Assembly: GCA_910585065.1 (NCBI GenBank) | Contig: CAJUCG010000086.1 | Coordinates: 1-12,177, forward strand | Source: an uncultured Lachnospiraceae bacterium | Lineage (GTDB): Bacteria > Bacillota > Clostridia > Lachnospirales > Lachnospiraceae | DNA length: 12,177 bases | Direction: 5' to 3' | In this document: piece by piece, positions 1 to 7,161 of the stretch | Numbering within the stretch: the first letter of the stretch is position 1 | Layout of the letters: every line of letters starts with the position of its first letter | Translations under genes and position numbers: made by a program | Notes under the pieces: generated by a model | What the model saw: only the letters and a program-made list of their open reading frames with translations | What the model was told of the DNA's origin: nothing | The model's database searches: none

Positions 1-1
1 A

Positions 2-460
2 CATCATATCCTTATCTTTTCGCAATTTACTTCAATGCTGCATATTATTCAGGCAGAATTAGATAAAAAAGAGCAAAAATATTTTTATCTGGATGGCTCC
101 ACTTCCGCCGCAACACGCTTAGAATACGTAAAACGCTATAATGCTGGGGAACGCCCGATCTTTCTGATCTCGCTAAAAGCCGGCGGCACGGGGCTAAATT
201 TGACCGGGGCAGATATGGTAATTCACTATGATCCATGGTGGAATCCGGCGGTGGAAGACCAGGCGACCGACCGCGCATATCGCATTGGGCAAAAAAATGT
301 AGTTCATGTCCTAAAGCTTTTGACTAAGGGAACTATAGAGGAGAAAATTTTTAAATTGCAAGAGAAGAAAAAGAATCTGTCTGACTCGGTGATCCATGCC
401 AAAGAAACCTTTATCAGTAAATTGACGAAAGAGGAGTTAGAGGAAATTTTTAAAATATAA
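2..460 (+). CDS. SNF2-family DNA helicase/ATPase, C-terminal part (5' truncated)
   Basis: This is the C-terminal end of a Swi2/Snf2-type superfamily 2 ATPase. The reading frame is open to the window edge, so the start lies upstream; the ATG at 35 falls inside the helicase fold and is not a start. About 152 residues are visible. They carry helicase motif IV (LIFSQF, right at the edge), the DGSTS segment, motif V (SLKAGGTGLNLTGAD) and motif VI (QATDRAYRIGQ with the arginine finger), then a short charged tail ending LEEIFKI. These motifs belong to the second RecA-like lobe, which couples ATP hydrolysis to movement on double-stranded DNA. Bacterial members act in the cytoplasm on DNA- or RNA polymerase-bound complexes; the substrate cannot be told from this piece. 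The next gene begins 34 bases downstream with no terminator between, suggesting co-transcription. Family call is firm; exact role unknown. Confidence 0.93.
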   Translation, partial: HHILIFSQFTSMLHIIQAELDKKEQKYFYLDGSTSAATRLEYVKRYNAGERPIFLISLKAGGTGLNLTGADMVIHYDPWWNPAVEDQATDRAYRIGQKNVVHVLKLLTKGTIEEKIFKLQEKKKNLSDSVIHAKETFISKLTKEELEEIFKI

Positions 461-494
461 AGAACGGTATTTAAAAACAAGAAAGGAGTAATTT

Positions 495-1709
495 ATGGAA
501 AAACAAAGAAAAAATTGGGGTAAGATAATTTTTGGTGTTTTTTTATTTGCCGTATTCTTGTCCGGTGCAATGCCAGTAAAAGCAGCGGTAAAACTGTCAG
601 AAACTGACATTGTTCTTCTGCTTGGAGAGGAGGGAAAAAATACCTGTTCCCTTGAGGTTTCCGGAACCAAAAAGGGTGATACTATTTTGTTTTCCTCAAA
701 GGATGAAGCGGTTGCTGCGGTGGACAAAAACGGAAAAATTACCGCAGTTTCGCCTGGAAATACAACGATTGTCTGTACCGTCACGGACACATCGGGGAAA
801 AAGACGAGAAAGAAGGCGGCGGTGCGCGTATATGACAATATCAAGAGTATCTCACTTGGGTTAAAAAAGACCAAACCCAATGCCCTGTTTAAAAATAAGA
901 CTTACCAGCTTTCTTACACTTGTAAGACCGCTGCAGGAGCGAATAAAAATACAGGAAATTATATTTATTATGAGGTGTTGACGAAAAAGGGAAAGACCAC
1001 CACCAATGCACAGGTGGATGCCTCCGGAAAATTCACTGCAAAAAAATGCGCTACCTACATCGTTTATGCCTATGTATTTCAGGATGAGGGGGCATACCAA
1101 AACTGGGCGGGCGCGAGGGAGAAATATACGGACTCTGTGTTGGCAAAGGATGAGATCACCCTGACCGTAACAACAAAAAACTACAAAAAGATAGCACGGA
1201 AAATTGGCAATTATTCGATAAATCTGCCGGAAGGGTATGAGATAACCGCACAGGAAACTTCAAAAAATTATACTTTATTTTTGGTGCAGGTAAAGAATTC
1301 GGACGGATATGCCGTCTCCAATATCCAGGTGATGTTTGATCAGGTGGATGAGGCACAGGATGTCGAATTGCTTGCCGCCGCGCTTTCTTCCACTTACACT
1401 AAGGAATCGCTGCAGGAAAGTTGGAAATCGGCATACAATGCGAAAAAAGCGACGGTGAAGAATCTAAATATGCAGTCATCTATGCAGGGGGAACAAGAGA
1501 TTTTTAAGATTTCTTATGAATTGACTCTAAAAAATATTGCGATTTCCACGGAGGAGGGCTCCAAAATTAAAATTGATCGGATGGATTTTGTCAATACCAT
1601 CTATACTTGGTATGATGGAAAAACACATAGTTCGATTGTGGTAACAGATGCGTTGGAAAGTTTGCAGCCCAATATTACTGAGGTTGCAGCACAGATGCTT
1701 GAATTTTAG
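495..1709 (+). CDS. Secreted BIG2 (bacterial Ig-like) domain protein
   Basis: 404 residues. The start at 495 follows an AAAGGAG ribosome binding site about 8 bases upstream. Residues 1-30 form a signal peptide: basic MEKQRKNW, a hydrophobic core (IIFGVFLFAVFLSGA) and an AxA-like cleavage site VKA|A. There is no lipobox cysteine, so it is probably secreted rather than a lipoprotein. Residues about 32-113 look like a BIG2 Ig-like domain: 'LLLGEEGKNTCSLEV', 'FSSKDEAVAAVDKNGKITAVSPGNTTIVCTV' is interrupted here only as description of the typical pattern of unit in which a variable value is fixed by 'GKITAVSPG'. Residues 114-225 appear to be a second beta-rich module; 226-404 is an unrecognised domain with no catalytic motif I can name. 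Such proteins usually act at the cell surface in adhesion or wall binding. It follows the SNF2 gene closely, with no evident functional link. Domain call good, function unknown. Confidence 0.85.
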   Translation: MEKQRKNWGKIIFGVFLFAVFLSGAMPVKAAVKLSETDIVLLLGEEGKNTCSLEVSGTKKGDTILFSSKDEAVAAVDKNGKITAVSPGNTTIVCTVTDTSGKKTRKKAAVRVYDNIKSISLGLKKTKPNALFKNKTYQLSYTCKTAAGANKNTGNYIYYEVLTKKGKTTTNAQVDASGKFTAKKCATYIVYAYVFQDEGAYQNWAGAREKYTDSVLAKDEITLTVTTKNYKKIARKIGNYSINLPEGYEITAQETSKNYTLFLVQVKNSDGYAVSNIQVMFDQVDEAQDVELLAAALSSTYTKESLQESWKSAYNAKKATVKNLNMQSSMQGEQEIFKISYELTLKNIAISTEEGSKIKIDRMDFVNTIYTWYDGKTHSSIVVTDALESLQPNITEVAAQMLEF

Positions 1710-1718
1710 AATTTTTGA

Positions 1719-1760
1719 GGGGAGGTTAAAGAAACTGGTTCTTGTTTCTTTAACCTCCCC
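1719..1760. terminator. 17-bp perfect hairpin between convergent genes
   Basis: The arms at 1719-1735 and 1744-1760 are perfectly complementary over 17 bp with an 8-base loop. It sits 9 bases after the stop of the BIG2 gene and 30 bases before the stop of the opposing membrane-protein gene, the usual place for a bidirectional terminator. Neither side has a clean uridine run directly after the stem: the plus side reads CTCCTATTTA and the minus side TCAAAAATT. It is therefore either an atypical terminator or a 3'-end stabilising hairpin. Confidence 0.65.
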
Positions 1761-1790
1761 CTCCTATTTACTAAATTTTTCCAAATACTT

Positions 1791-2699
1791 CTATATATTG
1801 TCAAAATGTTCGTTATAATATTCTTCGGTAAAATGTTCTAAAAACGCAGGGTCAAGTTCCCCAAAATTTTTCTGGATAATCTTTTTCATCTCATTCATCT
1901 CATTTAAGAAATTTGCTTCTTTTGACAAATCTGCCTGGTCGGCTGCTAAAAGCGTGTTATAAGTAAGATTTTGCTCAAGCCATTCCTTTAATTGTGCAGT
2001 AAAACGTTCCTCCTCCTCCGATTCCGCCTTGGCTTTTTTCGCGCGGGAAAAACTGTCGATCCCAACAAACAAAAAACCTACAAAAAGTACAGTGATCACA
2101 ATAGAAGAGAGTGTGGAAAAGTACTGAAATACGCCCGCCCAGTGTAACCCCATTACAATCAGCCCCACCACGCCAAAAAAGAGAAAGGTAATGGCCGAAG
2201 AGCGGTAATCTGCACTTTTTTCTGCCTTGGATACATAGCTGCCCTGACTTGCTGACGAGAGTGCAAGGCGAAGTTCCTCCATAATTTCTTCTTGGTCTTC
2301 CTCTCTTTGTCCCTCGTCCTTCTCCTCCTCGGATGCTGATTTTACTGTACTTGACTCATCCTCCACAGCAGCTACACTATCACTATCCATCATGCCCTCT
2401 AAACGTTTTTGTGTCTCCACAGTCAAAAAAGCAGCAAAGGCTTTTTTTGCCTGTTTCATCTTCTTTTTTTCCAGAAAGACACCGAAGAGATTTTCCTCTT
2501 TCATTGGTTCATAATGGGAGGAAATTCCAGAATATTCCAAATAAGAGACAAGCTTTTTTGCATCGTCTTCTTCCGCGAAGGAATGAAGCAGCTCTGTATC
2601 TTCCTCGGTCTCATCTAAAGATTCCACCAGATCGACTTTACAGTCCATGCATACTGTAATTCCCTCCCGATATTCATTTTTACATTTTGGGCACCACAT
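1791..2699 (-). CDS. Zinc-ribbon, DUF2007-like membrane protein
   Basis: 302 residues when started at the ATG at 2699, which has AAAGGAG about 7 bases upstream. The frame is open further up to an ATG at 2918, but that extension lies across a near-consensus promoter and lacks a ribosome site. Residues 3-20 form a zinc ribbon (Cys3, Cys6, Cys17, Cys20; CPKC and CMDC). Residues about 34-92 resemble DUF2007, a small alpha/beta domain in putative signal-transducing proteins (ELLHSF, alternating helix 'DDAKKLVSYLEYSGI', then GVFLEKKK). Residues 105-165 are acidic and low complexity. Two membrane segments lie at about 169-190 and 195-215, followed by a charged cytoplasmic tail of about 85 residues. 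Both ends should be cytoplasmic. It is divergent from an XRE-type regulator. Function is unknown; a membrane-linked sensor or adaptor is an inference. Confidence 0.85.
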   Translation of the reverse strand: MWCPKCKNEYREGITVCMDCKVDLVESLDETEEDTELLHSFAEEDDAKKLVSYLEYSGISSHYEPMKEENLFGVFLEKKKMKQAKKAFAAFLTVETQKRLEGMMDSDSVAAVEDESSTVKSASEEEKDEGQREEDQEEIMEELRLALSSASQGSYVSKAEKSADYRSSAITFLFFGVVGLIVMGLHWAGVFQYFSTLSSIVITVLFVGFLFVGIDSFSRAKKAKAESEEEERFTAQLKEWLEQNLTYNTLLAADQADLSKEANFLNEMNEMKKIIQKNFGELDPAFLEHFTEEYYNEHFDNI

Positions 2700-2735
2700 A
2701 GGGAACTCCTTTCTGTTTTTCGTTGATTCTTTTTT

Positions 2736-2764
2736 ATTATAGTCGTTTTTTGTGAGTTTTTCAA
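2736..2764 (-). promoter_or_regulatory. Sigma-A promoter of the zinc-ribbon membrane protein
   Basis: Read on the minus strand, TTGAAA (2759-2764), a 17-base spacer and a perfect TATAAT (2736-2741). The predicted transcript begins near 2729, about 30 bases before the ATG at 2699. This fits the AAAGGAG site there and rules against the longer upstream reading frame. Confidence 0.88.
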
Positions 2765-2905
2765 GGGGGATTCTGCGGAGAAAAAAATTGACTATATTTG
2801 TAGAATTTTGGGGCTTTTTCAAGAATAAAAAAAGGATAAAGTAGGCAATTAGCAGGAAGGATAAAAAAAATATTTTAAAATTATGCAATACTTTATTTTG
2901 TTTCT

Positions 2906-2916
2906 GAATAATATTC
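2906..2916. promoter_or_regulatory. Small palindrome in the divergent region, possible regulator site
   Basis: GAATA-A-TATTC, two 5-bp arms around one base, lies 27 bases before the start of the XRE-type regulator gene. XRE regulators often bind short palindromes near their own promoters, so an autoregulatory operator is possible. The sequence is very AT-rich, and such short palindromes arise easily by chance. I could not find a convincing promoter for the regulator in 2765-2930; the weak candidate is TTAGCA, 16 bases, TATTTT at 2849-2876. Confidence 0.25.
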
Positions 2917-2942
2917 AATAAAATGAGAATGGAGGAAATCGC

Positions 2943-3332
2943 ATGAAAATTGATTATTCAGCAATCGGAAAAAGAGTAAAGATTTATCGCAAAGCGCGGA
3001 AAATGTCGCAGGAGGAACTGGCGGAGATAATTGATATCTCAGTGCCGCATATGTGCAATATTGAGAACGGCAAAACAAAATTCAGTCTGCCAATTTTAGT
3101 CGGGTTAGCAAACGCGCTTCAGGTGAGGCCGGATATGCTTTTGTATGACCAGATAAACGACAAGGGACAGACGCGTGCCATGGTTCTTGAGGAGATTGAA
3201 GCTCAGCTTGCGGACTGCACAGAAGTGCAGATGCAGATGCTTGGAAAAGCTCTTTGCAACGAGAAGAAGCTTCTGATACAATACGAAGAAAAATTGAAAG
3301 AGAATGGCTGCGATCCCGTTCATTTGAAATAG
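2943..3332 (+). CDS. XRE-family helix-turn-helix transcriptional regulator
   Basis: 129 residues, ATG at 2943 with GGAGG 7 bases upstream. Residues about 8-65 form a HTH_3/Cro-CI type DNA-binding domain: 'IGKRVKIYRKARKMSQEELAE' is the typical opening helix pair, followed by the recognition helix ISVPHMCNIENGKTKFS and the closing helix LPILVGLANALQVRPDMLL. Residues 75-129 are helical and probably serve dimerisation ('EEIEAQLADCTEVQMQML', then a charged helix). No ligand-binding or peptidase domain is present, so it is a small stand-alone regulator. It is divergent from the zinc-ribbon membrane protein, so it may control that gene or itself. After its stop there is no clear terminator on its own strand before the tRNA-Gly terminator. 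Family call is secure, target unknown. Confidence 0.93.
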   Translation: MKIDYSAIGKRVKIYRKARKMSQEELAEIIDISVPHMCNIENGKTKFSLPILVGLANALQVRPDMLLYDQINDKGQTRAMVLEEIEAQLADCTEVQMQMLGKALCNEKKLLIQYEEKLKENGCDPVHLK

Positions 3333-3382
3333 GGAATTCACGGTCTAACAGCGGCTTTTGCAAAAAGTTTCCGATTCCAAAA

Positions 3383-3430
3383 CGAAAAGATAGGGACAAA
3401 GAACTATAATTCTTTATCCCTATCTTTTCG
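3383..3430 (-). terminator. Terminator of tRNA-Gly
   Basis: The arms at 3383-3403 and 3410-3430 pair over 21 bp around a 6-base loop. The one imperfect position would be a C-A mismatch in a plus-strand RNA but a G-U pair in a minus-strand RNA, so the structure is intact in the direction of the tRNA. It lies 24 bases beyond the tRNA 3' end, and the minus-strand stem ends in CTTTTCG followed by TTTT. It may also stop transcription from the XRE gene on the other strand. Confidence 0.82.
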
Positions 3431-3454
3431 CGCTCTCATATCTTAAAAATACAA

Positions 3455-3525
3455 GCACGAGACGGGATTCGAACCCGCGACCCTCGCCTTGGCAAGGCGA
3501 TACTCCACCACTGAGCCACTCGTGC
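3455..3525 (-). tRNA. tRNA-Gly (anticodon GCC)
   Basis: 71 bases on the minus strand fold as a full cloverleaf. The 7-bp acceptor stem is GCACGAG/CTCGTGC, the D stem GCTC/GAGT, the 5-bp anticodon stem TCGCC/GGCGA around loop TTGCCAA (anticodon GCC), a 5-base variable loop, and the T stem GCGGG/CCCGT around TTCGAAT. It therefore reads GGC and GGT glycine codons. The 3' CCA is not encoded (TTGT follows), so it must be added by tRNA nucleotidyltransferase. It has its own promoter and terminator and is a single-gene unit. Confidence 0.98.
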
Positions 3526-3553
3526 AAAAACTATGTTCCTCAACACGTCTTTT

Positions 3554-3582
3554 ATCATACACGATAACTATAAGAATGTCAA
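3554..3582 (-). promoter_or_regulatory. Promoter of tRNA-Gly
   Basis: On the minus strand, a perfect TTGACA (3577-3582), a 17-base spacer and TATGAT (3554-3559). The predicted start is near 3547, about 20 bases before the mature tRNA 5' end, giving a short 5' leader for RNase P to remove. Confidence 0.9.
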
Positions 3583-3665
3583 GAGGAAATTAAAATTTTT
3601 TTGTAAATCCGTTCTATGTTTTCTGATTGAAAGTAAAATGTAATACAAATTTAAGCTTTTATCAA

Positions 3666-3694
3666 TTGAATTTGTTTTGTTTTTCTGTTATGAT
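3666..3694 (+). promoter_or_regulatory. Promoter of the GH25 gene
   Basis: TTGAAT (3666-3671), a 17-base spacer, and TATGAT (3689-3694) preceded by TGT, giving an extended -10 (TGnTATGAT). The predicted start is near 3701, 38 bases before the GTG start codon. It is divergent from the tRNA promoter. Confidence 0.8.
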
Positions 3695-3738
3695 GTAAGA
3701 TGTAGAAAAATGTCGGTTTTCATAATAAGGAGGAGAAA

Positions 3739-5796
3739 GTGCAGGAGAAGAATCGAAGAGGTCAAATAAAAGAGGAAGTAAATTCGCAGGCACTCGACGT
3801 AATGAAAGAGATTAAACATCTAAATGAAACGGCGGAGCGGTATTCTAGATACAATCAAAACTGTGGGGAGTTAGAGCAGACAGCAGAGGAGATTGCGGGA
3901 GAGCTTGTAAAGTTCGAGGACGCACTTGTGCAGAAGGAGAGGATTGCGCAGCTTTCAGAGGATGTGCGTGCCCTGCGCGAAAAGCTGAAATTTGTTAAGG
4001 GAGACATCTCAGCGGCGGATGGGGAGGTAAAAAGCATAAAGAAGCACCTTGAAGCATTTGAAAAGAAAAAGAGCAAAAATTTCTGGCGGACGGTTGCTGC
4101 CGTGGAATTGGTCTGCCTTTTGGTCGCAGGGACTTCGTTTTTTGTCTATCATCAAGTGCAAAAGGGAAAAAATGTTCCGGCGGTGAGCGGAAATCTATCG
4201 CCCACACCCGCACCATCTTTTGGAGATGAAGGGGAGAGCGAGCCACAGACTGATTTTCTTGTCACCGATTTAAAAGAGCGTGTGGCGGCGATGCAGCAGA
4301 CGGCGATCGCGCCGTTTACTGCATCAGTTGAGCAGGTTGATGGCAGGGAGGCACTCTGTTTTTCCTATCAGGAGCTTCGGATTGTCTACTGGAATGAATA
4401 TCCAAAAGACCAGGGAGAAAGACAATTGCGCTTAGAAAGGGAAGGGCGGCTTTTTGTGCGCCCATGGGAATATGATCTAGAAGGAAATCTCGCGCTTTTA
4501 GCTCCAAAGTATGGCGCGTATGCGGGAACTGAAGGGGATCAGCTTGTCTTCTTGCAGTATGCGGGAGCCAAGGAAACTATTCCGGAGCGCATCTGTATGA
4601 TGGACGGAGAAAAATTGTGGGAGTACAACGAATTGGAATTAAAATCGGCACTTACTGAACTGTTCTCCTTAGAATATGTAGAGGGCGGCAATACACAGGA
4701 GGGACATTCCAATACTTATATGACCATGACCATCGGATCTGTTCCATACCAGTATGAGATCGCGCAGACGACTTATACCAACGCCGTCTACAGCGGGGAA
4801 AATCCACTTTTATTCGAGCAGTATTTCACGCTGGAACTTGCGGAGGAGAAAGTGAGTTTTTCCGCGGTGGTCTACACTGCTAACGGGGAGTATCTAGGGG
4901 AGCTAAGCGGCGAAATTGCGGCGGTAGACCGCGATATCGTGCTGAAAAATGTAAAATTTGGAGCTTATGTTACCCCGTATCAGGAAGATCCGGGAAGTAC
5001 AGGAATTATCTTGCCTAGGGAGAGCCGAATGACAGAACATATTACCATCAGCGGCAAGAATAAGCAGCGTTACTATATCGCGCTGTCGGATGAGGTGGCG
5101 CGCGTGGATTATGATATGGAGCGTCTGATTCAGAACGAGAACGGGTTTTTTGAATATTTTGATGAGAACGGACAAAAGATATCGCGCACGGGCATTGATG
5201 TGTCCAAATATCAGGGTGATATCAACTGGAAATTGGTAAAGGATTCAGGGATCGACTACGCGATTATCCGGCTCGGCTATCGGGGAATGAATGAGGGGAC
5301 GCTGGAACTTGATCCATACTATGAGGCAAATATCAAGGGGGCAAACGAGGCGGGCGTGGATGTGGGAGTTTATTTTTTCTCGCAGGCGACAACGATTGAG
5401 GAAGCTATAGAGGAAGCCGATATGGTACTAGAGTATATCCGGGACTACAAGATTACATATCCGGTTATCTTTGATACTGAGGTAGTGACCACCTACAATG
5501 CGCGCGCAAATAATCTGCCGCGCGATCTGCGCACAGATATCTGTATTGCATTCTGTGAGACCATAAAGGCGGCGGGGTATCGTCCGATGATCTATGCGAA
5601 TACGAGATGGATGATTCTAGGGATCGACTTAGAGCGTCTGACCATGTATGACAAATGGTATGCGTACTACGGCACGACATTTACCTTTCCGTACCAATAT
5701 CAGATGCTGCAGTACTCAGATAAGGGAAAAGTACCGGGGATCGCGGCTGCGGTGGATCTTGATATCAGTTTTGTGGACTACGCAGAAACAAAATAG
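3739..5796 (+). CDS. Membrane-anchored GH25 lysozyme-like protein with cytoplasmic coiled coil
   Basis: 685 residues starting with GTG at 3739, chosen because AAGGAGGAG lies at 3727-3735 just upstream. Residues 1-113 are hydrophilic and strongly heptad-like (predicted coiled coil) with no signal peptide. Residues 117-139 are a single membrane segment (RTVAAVELVCLLVAG onward), then a Ser/Pro/acidic linker to about 170 and an unrecognised beta-rich region to about 482. Residues 485-685 are a glycoside hydrolase family 25 domain, muramidases that cut peptidoglycan between N-acetylmuramic acid and N-acetylglucosamine. The opening GIDVSKYQGDINW carries Asp487, and FDTE carries Asp579 and Glu581, matching the family's conserved acidic active site; YQYQMLQYSD and VDLDISF close the barrel. 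The topology should be N-terminus in, hydrolase out. It is a single-gene unit with its own promoter. The likely role is wall remodelling; a host or phage lysin is less likely given the anchor. Confidence 0.9.
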   Translation: MQEKNRRGQIKEEVNSQALDVMKEIKHLNETAERYSRYNQNCGELEQTAEEIAGELVKFEDALVQKERIAQLSEDVRALREKLKFVKGDISAADGEVKSIKKHLEAFEKKKSKNFWRTVAAVELVCLLVAGTSFFVYHQVQKGKNVPAVSGNLSPTPAPSFGDEGESEPQTDFLVTDLKERVAAMQQTAIAPFTASVEQVDGREALCFSYQELRIVYWNEYPKDQGERQLRLEREGRLFVRPWEYDLEGNLALLAPKYGAYAGTEGDQLVFLQYAGAKETIPERICMMDGEKLWEYNELELKSALTELFSLEYVEGGNTQEGHSNTYMTMTIGSVPYQYEIAQTTYTNAVYSGENPLLFEQYFTLELAEEKVSFSAVVYTANGEYLGELSGEIAAVDRDIVLKNVKFGAYVTPYQEDPGSTGIILPRESRMTEHITISGKNKQRYYIALSDEVARVDYDMERLIQNENGFFEYFDENGQKISRTGIDVSKYQGDINWKLVKDSGIDYAIIRLGYRGMNEGTLELDPYYEANIKGANEAGVDVGVYFFSQATTIEEAIEEADMVLEYIRDYKITYPVIFDTEVVTTYNARANNLPRDLRTDICIAFCETIKAAGYRPMIYANTRWMILGIDLERLTMYDKWYAYYGTTFTFPYQYQMLQYSDKGKVPGIAAAVDLDISFVDYAETK

Positions 5797-5826
5797 TAAA
5801 TTCTTTCTAAAAAATGAAATTCCCAC

Positions 5827-5855
5827 TTGAATTTTATGGGAAAGTTGGGTAGAAT
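5827..5855 (+). promoter_or_regulatory. Promoter of gap
   Basis: TTGAAT (5827-5832), a 17-base spacer and TAGAAT (5850-5855). The predicted start is near 5862, giving a leader of about 103 bases that opens almost at once into a long hairpin. There is no clear terminator between the GH25 stop at 5796 and this promoter. Confidence 0.75.
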
Positions 5856-5865
5856 AAGAAACAGG

Positions 5866-5931
5866 GTTAAGCTTGTGTCAGATACTGTGGAAAAAGAGGT
5901 AAATTTTTCCAGAGTCTGACAAAAACTTAAC
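5866..5931 (+). promoter_or_regulatory. Long 5'-leader hairpin of gap
   Basis: The outer arms GTTAAG/CTTAAC (5866-5871, 5926-5931), the middle arms TGTCAGA/TCTGACA (5876-5882, 5915-5921) and the inner arms TGGAAAAA/TTTTTCCA stack into one stem. Interruptions are a small internal loop (two of its four positions can form T-A pairs), a 2-base bulge and a G-G mismatch; the loop is 8 bases. AAAACTTAACAATCC rather than a T-run follows, so it is not an intrinsic terminator. It starts about 4 bases after the predicted +1 and ends 19 bases before the ribosome site. A 5' mRNA-stabilising structure or a protein-binding site are the main options. Confidence 0.75.
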
Positions 5932-5964
5932 AATCCGTTAAAAATATTTAGGAGGAATAAAATC

Positions 5965-6978
5965 ATGGCAGTAAAAGTAGCAATCAATGGTTTTGGACGT
6001 ATCGGTCGTCTCGCATTCAGACAGATGTTTGATGCGGAGGGGTATGAGGTAGTTGCAATCAACGACCTGACAAGCCCGGAAATGTTGGCTCACCTGTTAA
6101 AGTACGATACCGCACAGGGCAAATATAAGTATGCGGATTCCGTATCGTTCGGCGAAGATTCCATCACCGTAAACGGCAAGAAGATCACGATTTATAAGGA
6201 AGCAAAGGCGGAGGCACTTCCGTGGGGCAAGCTTGACGTTGATGTCGTTCTTGAGTGCACTGGTTTTTATACATCCAAGGACAAAGCTCAGGCTCATATC
6301 ACAGCGGGCGCAAAGAAGGTAGTTATTTCCGCTCCGGCAGGCAACGATCTTCCGACCATCGTTTACAATGTAAACCATGATACCTTAAAGAAGGAAGACA
6401 CAATTATCTCCGCTGCTTCCTGCACAACAAACTGCCTTGCTCCGATGGCAAAAGCACTCAATGATTTCGCACCGATCCAGTCCGGTATTATGACGACGGT
6501 ACACGCTTACACCGGCGATCAGATGATCCTTGACGGTCCGCAGAGAAAGGGTGACAAGAGAAGAAGCCGTGCAGGTGCGCAGAACATCGTTCCAAACTCC
6601 ACTGGCGCAGCAAAGGCGATCGGTCTTGTTATCCCAGAATTAAATGGTAAGCTCATCGGCTCTGCACAGAGAGTTCCGGTTCCGACTGGCTCCACCACGA
6701 TCCTTGTGGCAGTAGTTAAGGGCAAAGTGACAAAGGATGAGGTAAATGCGGCGATGAAGGCGGCTGCAACCGAGTCGTTTGGCTACAACACCGATGAGAT
6801 CGTATCGAGCGATGTTATTGGTATGCGCTATGGTTCTCTCTTCGATGCAACACAGACAATGTGCGCACCGATGGAGGATGGCAATACACAGGTACAGGTT
6901 GTTTCCTGGTATGACAACGAGAACTCCTACACGAGCCAGATGGTTCGCACTATCAAGTATTTTGCAGAGCTGGCATAA
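5965..6978 (+). CDS. gap: NAD-dependent glyceraldehyde-3-phosphate dehydrogenase
   Basis: 337 residues, the usual length of bacterial GapA. The ATG at 5965 has AGGAGG 9 bases upstream. It oxidises glyceraldehyde 3-phosphate with NAD+ and phosphate to 1,3-bisphosphoglycerate, the NADH-forming step of glycolysis, as a cytoplasmic tetramer. The Rossmann fold opens with VAINGFGRIGRLAFRQ; Asn33-Asp34 after the second strand fits NAD rather than NADP use. The catalytic Cys153 is in SAASCTTNCLAP and His180 in TTVHAYTGDQ; the phosphate-binding segment RRSRAGAQNIVPNSTGAAKA and the C-terminal VSWYDNENSYTSQMV are intact. It has its own promoter and a strong terminator, so it is separate from pgk-tpiA, which allows high independent expression. 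No CggR-type repressor gene lies next to it. Identification is secure. Confidence 0.98.
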   Translation: MAVKVAINGFGRIGRLAFRQMFDAEGYEVVAINDLTSPEMLAHLLKYDTAQGKYKYADSVSFGEDSITVNGKKITIYKEAKAEALPWGKLDVDVVLECTGFYTSKDKAQAHITAGAKKVVISAPAGNDLPTIVYNVNHDTLKKEDTIISAASCTTNCLAPMAKALNDFAPIQSGIMTTVHAYTGDQMILDGPQRKGDKRRSRAGAQNIVPNSTGAAKAIGLVIPELNGKLIGSAQRVPVPTGSTTILVAVVKGKVTKDEVNAAMKAAATESFGYNTDEIVSSDVIGMRYGSLFDATQTMCAPMEDGNTQVQVVSWYDNENSYTSQMVRTIKYFAELA

Positions 6979-7027
6979 TTTATGCTTGCGCAAAATCGGA
7001 TTGGGATTTCTTGGTAAAAGACTCAGT

Positions 7028-7069
7028 AAGGGGTCCGGTCTGTAAGGACCGCACCCCTTTTTCTTTTTT
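7028..7069 (+). terminator. Intrinsic terminator after gap
   Basis: The arms at 7028-7040 and 7047-7059 form a 13-position GC-rich stem with one mismatch (AAGGGGTCCGGTC on the left) and a 6-base loop. A run TTTTTCTTTTTT follows directly. It lies 50 bases after the gap stop and separates gap from pgk. Confidence 0.93.
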
Positions 7070-7115
7070 ATGCGCACGCCGATGCAGGGGAATTACATTG
7101 GCGGCACAGCGGGCA

Positions 7116-7137
7116 GCAGGAAAAAACTTCCCCCTGC
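7116..7137. repeat. GCAGG...CCTGC hairpin repeat, copy 1
   Basis: GCAGG, an A-run, CTTCCCC, and CCTGC form a small hairpin. The overlapping arms CGGGCAG (7110-7116) and CTGCCCG (7134-7140) offer an alternative longer stem. A closely similar element lies at 10923-10948, also in the stretch after a terminator. The similarity continues a little to both sides. No function is known to me; it could be a dispersed intergenic repeat or part of a promoter region. Confidence 0.5.
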
Positions 7138-7156
7138 CCGATTGCAATTTTAAAAT
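7128..7156 (+). promoter_or_regulatory. Candidate promoter of pgk-tpiA (weak)
   Basis: A promoter is needed here because a strong terminator separates gap from pgk. The best fit is TTCCCC (7128-7133), a 17-base spacer and TAAAAT (7151-7156). The -35 is poor and lies inside the repeat hairpin. The predicted +1 near 7162 coincides with a small stem GCCGGG-GAT-CCCGGC. TTGCAA at 7142-7147 has no -10 at the right distance. Confidence 0.4.
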
Positions 7157-7161
7157 ATTTA

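Noticed and set aside
2700..2918. N-terminal extension of the zinc-ribbon protein to an ATG at 2918
   Set aside because: It crosses a near-consensus promoter, has no ribosome site, and would put a hydrophobic stretch before the zinc ribbon; AAAGGAG supports the ATG at 2699.
2943..3582. Mobile element or integration at tRNA-Gly
   Set aside because: No integrase, no duplicated tRNA 3' end and no flanking repeats; the tRNA has its own intact promoter and terminator.
5876..5921. gap leader hairpin as a terminator of the GH25 gene
   Set aside because: No T-run follows on either strand and it lies downstream of the predicted gap promoter.
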